Origin: Enterocloster lavalensis
Lineage (GTDB): Bacteria > Bacillota > Clostridia > Lachnospirales > Lachnospiraceae
Assembly: GCF_902364025.1 (NCBI RefSeq)
Contig: NZ_CABJCG010000008.1
Span: 62,001 to 126,000 of the forward strand
Direction of reading: 5' to 3'
Length of the DNA stretch: 64,000 nucleotides
Positions 55,046-63,095 of this stretch are shown here, piece by piece; position 1 is the first letter of the stretch; every line of letters starts with the position of its first letter. The position numbers were made by a program, and so were the translations under genes. The notes under the pieces were generated by a model, which made no database searches, had not been told where the DNA came from, and was given only the letters and a program-made list of their open reading frames with translations.

Positions 55046-56908
55046 ATGAAGAGAAAATTAATCGCAATGCTCAGCTGTGTAGCTCTGGCAGCGGCATCCA
55101 TCGCAGGGTGCAGCAGTTCCAAGCCGGCCGAGTCGGCAGCGGCTCCGGCTGAGACCACCAAGGCTGCGGAAGGTTCCGAGGCCGCGGCACCGTCAGGAGA
55201 CATCAAAATCGCACTGATCACCATGGACTCCATTGACCAGCACTGGGTCACCTTAAATGAGGGCGCTCAGAAAGCGGCCGCGGAATTAGGCGTCACCGTG
55301 ACCTTCATGTCCCCCAATACCAAGGACGACGCTCAGCAGATTGAGTGCGTGAACAACGCCGTTGCAGGCGGGTATCAGGCCATCGTGGTGGCCGCAAACG
55401 GCCCCGACGCCATCTCCTCCGCCCTGAAAGAAGCGGCAAGCGCAGGCGTGAAGCTGGTCTATGTGGACTCCCCGGCCAACGTGGACGCGGAAGCCACCTT
55501 CTCCACCGACAACGAGGCGGCGGGCAAGACCGCAGGCGAGGAAATGATCAAAGCTCTGGAAGCAGCGGGCATCACCTCCGGCAAGATCGGCATCGTAAAC
55601 GTAAACGCGGCCACCGACTCCACCGTGAAGCGCGAAAAAGGCTTCCGCTCCGCATTTGAGGGCAAGGGCTACGAGCTGATGGAAACCCAGTACGGCGAAG
55701 GCGACGCGGCCAAGTCCCAGACCATCGCGGAAAACTATATCACCCAGGGCGTTGTGGGCATCTTCGGCTGTAACGAGGGTTCCACCACCGGCACCGGCAA
55801 TGCCATCAAGGCTTCCGGCAACGCCAACATCATCGGCGTGGGCTTTGACAAGTCCGACGCAATCATGAACCTGATCAACGACGGTTATCTGCTCTGCACC
55901 ATGGCCCAGAACCCCGACGTGATGGGTGAGGACGGCGTAAAAGCTGCGGTTGCTGCCATCAAGGGCGAGAGCCTGGGCGGCAAGGTTACAGATACGGGCG
56001 TTTCCGTCATTACCAAGGACGGCGCTCAGGCAGGCGGCGCACCGGCAGCTCAGGCGGCGGACACCGCAGAGGTGAAGGCCAGCCAGGCGTGGAAAATCGC
56101 GCTGATCACCATGGACTCCATTGACCAGCACTGGGTTACCTTAAATGAGGGCGCTCAGGCCGAGGCTGAAAAACTTGGCGTGACCGTGACCTTCATGTCC
56201 CCCAACACCAAAGACGACGCTCAGCAGATCGAGTGCGTGAACAACGCCGTTGCAGGCGGATACCAGGCCATCGTGGTGGCCGCAAACGGACCCGACGCCA
56301 TCTCCTCCGCCCTGAAAGAAGCGGTAAGCGCTGGCGTGAAGCTGGTCTATGTGGACTCCCCGGCCAATGTGGACGCCGAGGCCACCTTCTCCACCGACAA
56401 CGAGGCGGCGGGCAAGACCGCTGGCGAGGAAATGATCAAGGCCCTGGAAGCAGCGGGCATCACCTCCGGCAAGATCGGCATTGTAAACGTAAACGCAGCC
56501 ACCGACTCCACCGTAAAGCGCGAAAAAGGCTTCCGCTCCGCATTTGAGGGCAAGGGCTACGAGCTGATGGAAACCCAGTACGGCGAAGGCGACGCGGCCA
56601 AGTCCCAGACCATCGCGGAAAACTATATCACCCAGGGCGTTGTGGGCATCTTCGGCTGTAACGAGGGTTCCACCACCGGCACCGGCAACGCCATCAAGGC
56701 TTCCGGCAACGCCAACATCATCGGCGTGGGCTTCGACAAGTCCGACGCGATCATGAACCTGATCAACGACGGTTACCTGCTCTGCACCATGGCCCAGAAC
56801 CCCGACGTGATGGGCGAGGACGGTGTAAAGGCTGCCGTAGCGGCTCTGGAAGGCCAGGATCAGGGCGGAAAGGTTACGGATACGGGCGTTTCGGTTATTA
56901 AAAAGTAA
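55046..56908 (+). CDS. Sugar-binding lipoprotein with two nearly identical tandem binding domains
   Basis: 620 residues, twice the normal length of an RbsB-like receptor. A lipoprotein signal (LAAASIAGC, Cys 21) and a Ser/Ala-rich linker precede binding domain 1 (from residue ~53), an Ala-rich linker, and binding domain 2 (from ~349). Each has the ribose-type start KIALITMDSIDQHWVTLNEG and the GFDKSDAIMNLINDGY hinge segment. By eye the core of the two copies differs at a single residue (EAASAGV versus EAVSAGV); only the edges differ more. DNA offset is 888 bp. The start has an AAGAAGGAGG site. Confidence 0.93.
   Translation: MKRKLIAMLSCVALAAASIAGCSSSKPAESAAAPAETTKAAEGSEAAAPSGDIKIALITMDSIDQHWVTLNEGAQKAAAELGVTVTFMSPNTKDDAQQIECVNNAVAGGYQAIVVAANGPDAISSALKEAASAGVKLVYVDSPANVDAEATFSTDNEAAGKTAGEEMIKALEAAGITSGKIGIVNVNAATDSTVKREKGFRSAFEGKGYELMETQYGEGDAAKSQTIAENYITQGVVGIFGCNEGSTTGTGNAIKASGNANIIGVGFDKSDAIMNLINDGYLLCTMAQNPDVMGEDGVKAAVAAIKGESLGGKVTDTGVSVITKDGAQAGGAPAAQAADTAEVKASQAWKIALITMDSIDQHWVTLNEGAQAEAEKLGVTVTFMSPNTKDDAQQIECVNNAVAGGYQAIVVAANGPDAISSALKEAVSAGVKLVYVDSPANVDAEATFSTDNEAAGKTAGEEMIKALEAAGITSGKIGIVNVNAATDSTVKREKGFRSAFEGKGYELMETQYGEGDAAKSQTIAENYITQGVVGIFGCNEGSTTGTGNAIKASGNANIIGVGFDKSDAIMNLINDGYLLCTMAQNPDVMGEDGVKAAVAALEGQDQGGKVTDTGVSVIKK
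55202..56908 (+). repeat. Tandem 888-bp duplication within the sugar-binding lipoprotein gene
   Basis: Copy 1 runs from about 55202, copy 2 from about 56090 to the stop. The copies differ mainly at scattered third-codon positions. They remain far more alike than typical tandem paralogous domains, which points to recent duplication or ongoing gene conversion. Confidence 0.95.
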
Positions 56909-56971
56909 TTGAATGGGATTGTGAGAACCGCCGGGCGGAGACGTTTGGGCGGGGAGTGAGACCAATCGTAC

Positions 56972-57006
56972 AAAAAGAGGACTTGAAAAATCCAAGTCCT
57001 CTTTTT
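56972..57006 (+). terminator. Terminator of the sugar ABC operon
   Basis: AAAAAGAGGACTTG pairs with CAAGTCCTCTTTTT (14 bp) around an AAAAATC loop, 63 bp past the lipoprotein gene, with T5 at its end. The GC-rich chromosome-like sequence stops here and the AT-rich island begins. Confidence 0.9.
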
Positions 57007-57313
57007 ACAATTTACATTAGAAGCGTGATCTTGAGAGTATGGACAGAAGTATTGACTGTCTGCATTCAGGTGTCGCACGAGGGATATGCACTCCACACAG
57101 GGCGGTCTAAATGTCGGTGGAATTTGTTGTAGCTCCTCAAGAGCATAGCCGCTCCAGAAAGGGGCGTTCAAAGGGGCTTGGGGTATGACCCCAACAAGCA
57201 AAAGCGCAAGGGTGTGTACCGTTGTGCCCTGCTTGCCACTATTAAAAACGGCTAGAGAGGGAGTACGCCTTATACCATTAAGACGAAATCGAATTGGCCT
57301 AAAAAACGGGAAG
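57007..57313. other. Intergenic DNA at the left edge of the accessory island
   Basis: 307 bp without an assignable gene. A minus-strand frame stays open through it (57381 to 56860), with odd but not low-complexity residues (PLNAPFWSGYALEEL), yet it overlaps the neighbouring gene and the terminator and has no known family. It may be the decayed end of a mobile-element gene. Its start carries one copy of the repeat described at 57230-57277. Confidence 0.5.
57230..57277. repeat. Flanking repeat B, copy 1
   Basis: About 48 bp (GCTTGCCACTATTAAAAACG, then GAGGGAGTACGCCTTATACC) that recurs at about 57862-57908 with a few differences. Each copy lies just past the 3' end of a minus-strand island gene. 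Confidence 0.85.
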
Positions 57314-57544
57314 TTATGACTCCTCATGAGTACAATCATCGTTTGTGGAAATATCTTTTTTATCCCATGTGTTTTTATCATCCAATATACTTTTTAGTTC
57401 ATCAAAACGCTTATCTTGATTGATTTTGATGTAGATACCCATTATTACAACGGCTATAATTGAACCTATTGGCCAGGAAGTGCCTGCGACAGTAGACATA
57501 TTTAGAAATATTCCCAATATAAGCGCCGCAACAATCCATATCAT
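57314..57544 (-). CDS. Small membrane protein, unknown
   Basis: 76 residues. Two N-terminal hydrophobic segments (IVAALILGIFLNMSTVAG and IGSIIAVVIMGIYI) are followed by a charged tail (NQDKRFDELKSILDDKNTWD). The layout resembles small holin- or toxin-like accessory proteins, but no family is recognised. It has a GAAAGGGGAA ribosome region and is AT-rich compared with the flanking chromosome. Confidence 0.55.
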   Translation of the reverse strand: MIWIVAALILGIFLNMSTVAGTSWPIGSIIAVVIMGIYIKINQDKRFDELKSILDDKNTWDKKDISTNDDCTHEES

Positions 57545-57579
57545 TCAACATTCCCCTTTCAATTACGATTTGTCGATCT

Positions 57580-57598
57580 GCGCCTTATCCGCCTAAGG
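57580..57598. repeat. Flanking repeat A, copy near the small membrane gene
   Basis: On the minus strand GCCTTAGGCGGATAAGGC(G) is a 6-bp hairpin, followed by CAGATCGACAAAT. A close copy (GCCTTAGGCGGAAAAGG, then AGTATCAACAAAT) stands at 58439-58465 before the lipoprotein gene, and a third, partial one (AAGGCGCAGGACGAAAAAT) at about 58932-58950 before the ASCH gene. Confidence 0.7.
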
Positions 57599-57861
57599 CA
57601 TACAAATCCCTAACTAGTTTTTTCATTTTAATATGAGCGCACGGAAATGCAAACAGCTCATTTCGTTTCAATACTTCATGCTGTTGTTCATAACCTTGTT
57701 TGTTCGCCTGGGCACCATTCGGGTACCATTTTATCCATTGCAGGACGGCTTCTCACATAGCAAAACTACTGATTTCATAGGCCTTTCCGGCTGGAAAAAC
57801 ATTTTATAGCCGCCGAATATTTACTATTTTTTACTGCCTTTATAGATAAAACCTTTGCCCA

Positions 57862-57908
57862 GCTTGCCACTATTAAGAACGTCTGAAGAGGGAGTACGCC
57901 TTATACCA
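57862..57908. repeat. Flanking repeat B, copy 2
   Basis: GCTTGCCACTATTAAGAACG, then GAGGGAGTACGCCTTATACC; matches copy 1 at 57230-57277 apart from a few bases. It lies 35 bp past the stop of the lipoprotein gene at 57944. Confidence 0.85.
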
Positions 57909-57943
57909 ATCAGGCACGCTCAAACAGGTCGATAAATGGAAAT

Positions 57944-58411
57944 TTATTTTGAAGGTCTTGATTTCTCTTGAACCAATTCACTTTCAAACGAAACTTTTAC
58001 AACAGCATGATTTATTTTTGTTCCAGTAAACCGCACAACGTACTCTTTCTCTTTTTGTAAATTATTGAGTGAAACTGTAACGGTATCACCACTGACCTTT
58101 TCATTCCATGTATTACTCCATAAAACTTCGTCTGAATTTCTGTCTTTTATTTCCACGATACCGTTATCGCCATCCATCTGAAAATAAACCTCTGCATCTA
58201 AAATTTCTATATCCTTAGACACACAAAATAGCCGTCCATTCTCAAACGGGTCTGAACTACTATAATTTGCATTCATTTCCATCTCAAGAACAGTTTTATA
58301 TGTTTCCTCAGTATCTGATATATTTGACTGATTCATATTGGTTTTTTGACACGCCATCAAGCCGACAGTGCAAATAATACCAATTAAAAAAATGATGATT
58401 TTTTTATGCAC
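57944..58411 (-). CDS. Small lipoprotein, unknown
   Basis: 155 residues with a lipoprotein signal (IIFLIGIICTVGLMAC, Cys 21) and a beta-rich body (AEVYFQMDGDNGIVEIKDRN; VTVSLNNLQKEKEYVVRFTG) resembling the sugar-binding or beta-sandwich domains of many clostridial lipoproteins. No family can be named. It is AT-rich, on the minus strand, with flanking repeats A upstream and B downstream. Confidence 0.7.
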   Translation of the reverse strand: MHKKIIIFLIGIICTVGLMACQKTNMNQSNISDTEETYKTVLEMEMNANYSSSDPFENGRLFCVSKDIEILDAEVYFQMDGDNGIVEIKDRNSDEVLWSNTWNEKVSGDTVTVSLNNLQKEKEYVVRFTGTKINHAVVKVSFESELVQEKSRPSK

Positions 58412-58438
58412 AACACTCCCCCATCACAAACTTCAATT

Positions 58439-58465
58439 TGTTGATACTCCTTTTCCGCCTAAGGC
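58439..58465. repeat. Flanking repeat A, copy before the lipoprotein gene
   Basis: Minus strand GCCTTAGGCGGAAAAGG, then AGTATCAACAAATTG, about 30 bp upstream of the lipoprotein start. It is similar to the copy at 57580 and places the same sequence at the same distance before a gene start. Confidence 0.65.
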
Positions 58466-58497
58466 GTAACTTGGAAAATGCGCAATAGACCCGTTCA

Positions 58498-58905
58498 TTA
58501 TAGCACCTCGACAACCTCAAAGCGTTCAAAGGTGATAAGTGTTTCATCAGTAAAAGTATAACCGCGCTTGGCAGCGTCTCGTGTCCAATAGCAGATATTA
58601 CCTGACTTCCATTGCTCAAAGTTATCGTCCTCACCCTCAAGTTTTACCATATCCCAGGTTAGGTCACAAAACTTGACGGTTTCAAGATGCACCGTCTTTA
58701 TCACACAGGCCGGATTGTCGTGCCCGTCGAGAACCAGTGATAAATCACCGATGTTTGGCGTCTGCTCGCCCTCCAAGAAAACCGAAACCGTTGCGGTTTT
58801 CTTTCCGGAAAGTACCAACGCCAAAAGTTCATCTGCCATTTCAGGGCTGTCGCCAAAGGAAAAACATTCAAAGTAGTCCTTATTTGTGTTTTCCACAGAA
58901 TTCAT
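58498..58905 (-). CDS. ASCH domain-containing protein
   Basis: 135 residues of the ASCH (PUA-like) fold: FGDSPEMADELLALVLSGKKTATVS at the front, GDLSLVLDGHDNPACVIKT, and the C-terminal FTDETLITFERFEVV. Family members bind RNA or hydrolyse N4-acetylcytidine, and some act as ribonucleases; the lysine in GKKTATVS and the downstream acidic residues are conserved-looking. It is a common passenger in mobile gene arrays. The start ATG follows AGAGGAAAATAAG. Confidence 0.85.
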   Translation of the reverse strand: MNSVENTNKDYFECFSFGDSPEMADELLALVLSGKKTATVSVFLEGEQTPNIGDLSLVLDGHDNPACVIKTVHLETVKFCDLTWDMVKLEGEDDNFEQWKSGNICYWTRDAAKRGYTFTDETLITFERFEVVEVL

Positions 58906-59175
58906 TTCTTATTTTCCTCTTCCATAAATACATTTTTCGTCCTGCGCCTTCTTAAACCAAACCCCATAAAAGTCAATTTTTGCAATGCCAGAGCTAAGGT
59001 CTCTATCATTGAGGCGGCAAATCAATTAATTTGTATATAGCTGAGTATTTTTAAACCCAGGAGCCATGCGAAACCATCAAACAATTCTCTGACTTCCGTT
59101 TATTTATATATAATGATTCTATCATAGAAGTAGGACGCATGCAATGAAAGACGCGGTCATTTAAATTGCGATCAC

Positions 59176-60051
59176 TTAAGTTGCTTCCATTTTAATCCCA
59201 ATATCCATACTCCCCGACCGGAATCCCTCCAAATCCAGAGTAATATAGCAAAATCCCAGCTCTTTCAGGCGCGCCGCCGCCTGCTCTTTCACCCCCAGCA
59301 TCTGTTCCATGGCGGCAAAATCCACCTCGATGCGGGCAATGTCCCCGTGAAGCCTGAGCCGCACATTTCCGTCCACAAGGGTTCTCAGATAAGCTTCCCC
59401 CTCGCCGATCCGGCGGAGCATGTCATAGTCAATGGGCGTGTTGTAGGGAATCCGGGTGGCCATGCAGGGAGTGGACGGGCGGGAGGCCACGGAAATGCCG
59501 TACCAGGCGGCCAGCTCCTTGACCTGGGCCTTGGTGATGTGCAGGTCCGCCAGGGGGCTGGTGATGCCCAGCTCCCGCAGCGCCCGGATGCCCGGGCGGT
59601 AAACGTGCATGTCGTCCTCATTGGTGCCGTCCAGAATGCGGTCAATGCCCCGCTCTTCCGCAAAGGCTTTCAGCGTGGAGAACAGGTGCCTCTTGCAGAG
59701 GTAACACCGGTCCACCGGGTTGTTGCGGATCTCCTCCTGCTCCAGCTCGTCCACCGTGATCACGCGGTGAATGCCTCCCAGCTCCGCCGCCACCCGCCCG
59801 GCGATCTCCAGGTCGCAGGAAGGGTGCAGACGGCTGTCAAAGGTCACCGCCCAGACCTGCCTGCCCGTATGCTCCGCCGCCTGGACCGCGGCCTTTAATA
59901 GCAGGCTGGAATCCACGCCCCCGGAGAATGCCAGACAAATGTCCCGGGCAGCGTATTCCGCCATTTGGTTTTCCAGTTTTTCCCTGATCGATGTGAGGTC
60001 TGTTGGTTCAGCCGATTGCAGGCCAGACTTTGTTGTGTTTTCATCTGCCAT
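59176..60051 (-). CDS. larE: ATP-dependent sacrificial sulfur transferase LarE
   Basis: 291 residues. It builds the nickel-pincer nucleotide by moving sulfur onto the pyridinium biscarboxylate mononucleotide. The PP-loop reads CLAFSGGVDSSLLLKAA (residues 39-55). Cys 196 in STPCMATRIPYN matches the sacrificial cysteine position; C116 and C119 (RCYLCK) are also present and would fit the class of LarE that binds a [4Fe-4S] cluster instead (the class is inference). It is the last gene of the minus-strand nickel cluster, 74 bp after larC. Confidence 0.93.
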   Translation of the reverse strand: MADENTTKSGLQSAEPTDLTSIREKLENQMAEYAARDICLAFSGGVDSSLLLKAAVQAAEHTGRQVWAVTFDSRLHPSCDLEIAGRVAAELGGIHRVITVDELEQEEIRNNPVDRCYLCKRHLFSTLKAFAEERGIDRILDGTNEDDMHVYRPGIRALRELGITSPLADLHITKAQVKELAAWYGISVASRPSTPCMATRIPYNTPIDYDMLRRIGEGEAYLRTLVDGNVRLRLHGDIARIEVDFAAMEQMLGVKEQAAARLKELGFCYITLDLEGFRSGSMDIGIKMEAT

Positions 60052-60125
60052 TTTTAAGTTCCTTTCTGGGTTTGTTACCGAATCTGCTTAGCAGAGGCGT
60101 TTGACCTTTGCAGACGGGGCCCCAC

Positions 60126-61724
60126 CTAGCGCGCCTCCTCCGCCTTCCTCCTGATCTCGTCATACGCGGTCCTAAAGTCCACCCCGTGTTCCCGGCAGAT
60201 AGTTTTTACACTCTCGTACTCCGGATAGAAATACTGTTTTCCTTTGTAGCCGCACACCTTGACCTGCGCGTCGCCGAACCGGGTGCTCACAGTCTCATTT
60301 CTGCGGTCCATAATGGTTCTGGACACCGGATAACGCCGCACGCCGATGGTGGTGGTCTGGGTGAGCACCAAGGTCTCCAGCTCTTCCACTTTGTCCTCCC
60401 TGCACAGCACGGATACCATGTAGGCCGGACGGTTCTTTTTCATGAAAATGGGAGTGGCCCACACGTCGGCCGCCCCGGCCGCCAGAATCATTTCCATGGC
60501 AAATCCCAGCATCTCGCCGGTGCAGTCATCGATATTGGATTCCATCACCCACATCTGGTCCCCGGCGCTTTCCTCGGTCTCCAGAATCATTGCCCGGAGT
60601 ACATTAGCCTGTTTGAAATCTTTCTTGCCTGCGCCCATGCCGGTTTTCACAATCCGGCAGGAGGCCGGAAGCCGGTCCATGGTTTTGACCGCCGCCGCAA
60701 TAGCCGCTCCGGTGGGCGTCACCATCTCGCCGTCATTGTCCGTCAGCCGCAGGGTAAGCCCGTGAGCCTGGGCAATATTTGCCGTAGCGGGAACGGGAAC
60801 CGGGATCACGCCGTGCTGGCAGCGCACGTAACCGCTGCCCTCGGCCAGCGGGGAGACAACCACGTTCTCGATCCCCAGGCTGTCCAGACACACCGCCACG
60901 CCAATGATATCCACGATGGAATCGATGGCTCCCACTTCGTGGAAATGAACCTGGTCTATGGGCAGGCCGTGGGCCTTGGACTCCGCCTCCGCCACGATCC
61001 GGAACATACGCTTCGCCAGCTCCTTCACGCGGTCATTGGAGTCCAGACGGTCGATGATGACGCAGATATCGGCATAGTTGCGGTGGACGTGGGGATGATG
61101 GTGGTGCTCTGCGCCGGAACCGTGGATGTGCTCGGCCATCGCGTGGGAATGACCGTGCTCCTCCCCGTGCCCGTGGTGGTGCTCCGGCCCTCCGTGTTCA
61201 TGGTGGTGAGCTGCCTCATGTTCATGATGGTGATCCGCCTCTCCATGCTCATGAAAATGCCCCTCCGCTCCATGTTCGTGATGATGCCCCACCTCTCCAT
61301 GCTCATGAAAATGTCCCTCCGCTCCATGTTCGTGATGGTGCCCCACCTCTCCATGCTCATGAAAATGCTCCTCTTCCCCATGTTCGTGATGGTGCCCCGC
61401 CTCTCCATGCTCATGAAAATGCTCCTCCGCACCATGTTCGTGATGGTGCCCTACCTCTCCATCCGCATGGCAATGCCCCTCCGCTCCATGCTCATGATGG
61501 TGGTGATGGTGCTCCCCATCCCACTCCTCCAAATGCACGTCAAAATCAAAGGCGTCCAGCCCACATTTCTTCGTTCTCCCAAAATGCAGGTGATATCCCC
61601 CAACCCCCAGGCTCCCCAGCGCCCGCTCCAGCGCCCCGCGGTCCGCGCCCAAATCCAACAGCGCTCCCACGGTCATATCGCCGCTGATCCCCGAGTTACA
61701 TTCCAGATACAAAATTTTCTCCAT
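60126..61724 (-). CDS. larC: Nickel insertion protein LarC with expanded His-rich domain
   Basis: 532 residues, about 110 longer than the usual LarC. The enzyme inserts Ni into the pincer cofactor using CTP. N-terminus ILYLECNSGISGDMTVGALL and the C-terminal half (NYADICVIIDRLDSNDRVKE; GAIDSIVDIIGVAVCLDSL; ESNIDDCTGEMLGFAMEMI) are intact, and LarC1 and LarC2 are one frame, so no frameshift is needed. Between them lies a stretch of 18-residue repeats (HHHEHGAEGHFHEHGEV) encoded by 54-bp units at about 61236-61505. It is probably a nickel store or chelator. Confidence 0.93.
   Translation of the reverse strand: MEKILYLECNSGISGDMTVGALLDLGADRGALERALGSLGVGGYHLHFGRTKKCGLDAFDFDVHLEEWDGEHHHHHHEHGAEGHCHADGEVGHHHEHGAEEHFHEHGEAGHHHEHGEEEHFHEHGEVGHHHEHGAEGHFHEHGEVGHHHEHGAEGHFHEHGEADHHHEHEAAHHHEHGGPEHHHGHGEEHGHSHAMAEHIHGSGAEHHHHPHVHRNYADICVIIDRLDSNDRVKELAKRMFRIVAEAESKAHGLPIDQVHFHEVGAIDSIVDIIGVAVCLDSLGIENVVVSPLAEGSGYVRCQHGVIPVPVPATANIAQAHGLTLRLTDNDGEMVTPTGAAIAAAVKTMDRLPASCRIVKTGMGAGKKDFKQANVLRAMILETEESAGDQMWVMESNIDDCTGEMLGFAMEMILAAGAADVWATPIFMKKNRPAYMVSVLCREDKVEELETLVLTQTTTIGVRRYPVSRTIMDRRNETVSTRFGDAQVKVCGYKGKQYFYPEYESVKTICREHGVDFRTAYDEIRRKAEEAR
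61236..61505. repeat. 54-bp repeats encoding His-rich segments of LarC
   Basis: About five 54-bp units built on CTCCATGCTCATGAAAATG-type sequence, each a multiple of three bases, coding for HHHEHG..EHFHEHGE-type blocks. Units differ at a few positions, and the edges continue with more irregular His-rich codons. Confidence 0.9.
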
Positions 61725-61725
61725 A

Positions 61726-62469
61726 TTATTTCACCGCCAATCGATTTATTTGGGTCGCCAGGTATCCGGCGCCATAGCCATTATCAATATTTACCACAGA
61801 AATTCCGTTGGCACAGGAATTTAACATCGTCAGCAGAGCCGAAAGGCCGTGAAAGCTGGCCCCGTACCCCACCGAAGTGGGCACCGCGATCACCGGCGCG
61901 TCCGCCAGACCGGCGATCACCGTTCCCAGCGCCCCTTCCATGCCCGCCACCGCCACGATGCAGTTGGCCTTCATGATCCGCTCCCGCTGGGATAAAAGCC
62001 GGTGAATCCCCGCCACGCCCACGTCGTAAATCCGGTCCACCGCGCAGCCGAAATACTCCGCAGTCTGGGCCGCCTCCTCCGCCACCGGGATGTCCGCCGT
62101 GCCCCCGGTGCATACTGCGATCAGGCCGGTGTGCTCCTTCCCCGGCTTCTCCACCTTCAGAATCCGCGAAACCGGATCGTAACTCACCTCGGGCACCAGG
62201 GCCTTCACCAGCCGGTACTGTTCCTCGCTGGCCCTGGTTCCCAGCACCTCGCCGTCCCGCTCATAAAACTTCTTAAAAATCTGCACCAGGTACTCGTCGG
62301 GTTTACTCTGGCAAAATACCGTCTCCCCGAAGCCGGACCGCAGGGCCCGGTGGTGGTCCAGCTTGGCGTACCCCAAATCCTCATAGGGCAGGTCCTTTAA
62401 CAGCGCCTCCGCCCGCTCCAGGTCCATTTCCCCTGTTTTCACTTCCTCCAGAAGCTTTCTGACATCCAT
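61726..62469 (-). CDS. larB: LarB, nickel-pincer cofactor carboxylase
   Basis: 247 residues. LarB carboxylates and hydrolyses nicotinic acid adenine dinucleotide, the first step of pincer cofactor synthesis. The PurE-like C-terminal half reads IAVCTGGTADIPVAEEAA, then VAVAGMEGALGTVIAGL and PTSVGYGASFHGLSALL. The start is the ATG at 62469 (AGGAGGACG site); the longer open frame runs into the ABC gene in another frame. It lies 11 bp after the second ABC ATPase. Confidence 0.95.
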   Translation of the reverse strand: MDVRKLLEEVKTGEMDLERAEALLKDLPYEDLGYAKLDHHRALRSGFGETVFCQSKPDEYLVQIFKKFYERDGEVLGTRASEEQYRLVKALVPEVSYDPVSRILKVEKPGKEHTGLIAVCTGGTADIPVAEEAAQTAEYFGCAVDRIYDVGVAGIHRLLSQRERIMKANCIVAVAGMEGALGTVIAGLADAPVIAVPTSVGYGASFHGLSALLTMLNSCANGISVVNIDNGYGAGYLATQINRLAVK

Positions 62470-62480
62470 CTGCGTCCTCC

Positions 62481-63095
62481 TTAACCTTCCATCTGCTCTA
62501 AATCCAAAATCCGGCCGCACAGCCGTTCCATCAGGGCCTGCGAATGGCTGACCACCATCAGGCCCAGCCCCCGCCGCCCCACTTCCTCTCCCAGAAACTG
62601 CCAAATCTGGCTCTGGGTGATCAGGTCCAGCATAGTGGTGATCTCGTCCGCCAGCAGAAACCGTGTTCCGCTGCCCAATGCCCTGGCGATGCAGAACCGC
62701 TGCAATTCCCCGCCGGACAGCTCGCCCGGATAGCGGTCCAACCATCCGCTCTCGATGCCCAGGCCCCGGACAATCCGCTCCTCCACCGGCCCGCCCTCAT
62801 TTAAAATCGTGCCCATCCGCAGCCGCGGGTTCACCGCCAGCTCCGGGTGCTGCCAGATCATCTGCACCGGACAATAGCCCTTGTACGCGGACAGCGGCTT
62901 GCCGTCCAGGTACACGCCGCCCTCGTCTGGCGTCTCATACCCTGCCAGAATCTTCAGAAATGTGGTCTTTCCGAAGCCGCTGGGCGCAGCCAGCCCCAGG
63001 CGATCCCCGCTCTCCAGGGTCAAATCCATATGATTTAAAATGTTCCGGTTCCCATTGTCATAACGGAAGGAAACATTTCTCGCCTCCAGCCTCAT
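62481..63095 (-). CDS. Nickel/peptide-type ABC transporter ATP-binding protein (second)
   Basis: 204 residues, an OppF/NikE-type ATPase with Walker A GLAAPSGFGKTTFLKIL, signature LSGGELQRFCIARAL and Walker B FLLADEITTMLD (the catalytic Glu is in place). It lacks the long C-terminal OppF extension, which is normal for NikE. Its start overlaps the stop of the NikD-like gene by 4 bp. Because larB follows after 11 bp, the transporter probably supplies nickel for the pincer cofactor (inference). Confidence 0.88.
   Translation of the reverse strand: MRLEARNVSFRYDNGNRNILNHMDLTLESGDRLGLAAPSGFGKTTFLKILAGYETPDEGGVYLDGKPLSAYKGYCPVQMIWQHPELAVNPRLRMGTILNEGGPVEERIVRGLGIESGWLDRYPGELSGGELQRFCIARALGSGTRFLLADEITTMLDLITQSQIWQFLGEEVGRRGLGLMVVSHSQALMERLCGRILDLEQMEG

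Larger units (their letters stand above)
57545..57943. other. Intergenic DNA with a gene remnant and flanking repeats
   Basis: On the minus strand a short frame ends ...KKLVRDLYALGG then stop at about 57590, immediately before the small membrane gene. It reads like the C-terminus of a lost protein. The stop region forms the hairpin GCCTTAGGCGGATAAGGC. Repeat B copy 2 lies at about 57862-57908. No complete gene is seen. Confidence 0.5.

Noticed and set aside
55202..56908. Two separate receptor genes misjoined
   Set aside because: The reading frame is continuous through an Ala-rich linker, with no second signal peptide or ribosome site between the copies.
56860..57381. 173-residue minus-strand frame at the left edge of the island
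   Set aside because: It overlaps the end of the sugar-binding lipoprotein gene, the terminator and the start of another gene. No family is recognised; only a decayed remnant is possible.
61025..61435. CRISPR-like appearance of 54-bp regular repeats in larC
   Set aside because: The repeats are contiguous, without unique spacers, and encode the in-frame His-rich region.
60108..61976. 622-residue plus-strand frame opposite larC
   Set aside because: Its Met/Leu-rich repetitive part (MFVMVPHLSMLMKM) is the complement of the His-rich repeats of LarC; it is a shadow.
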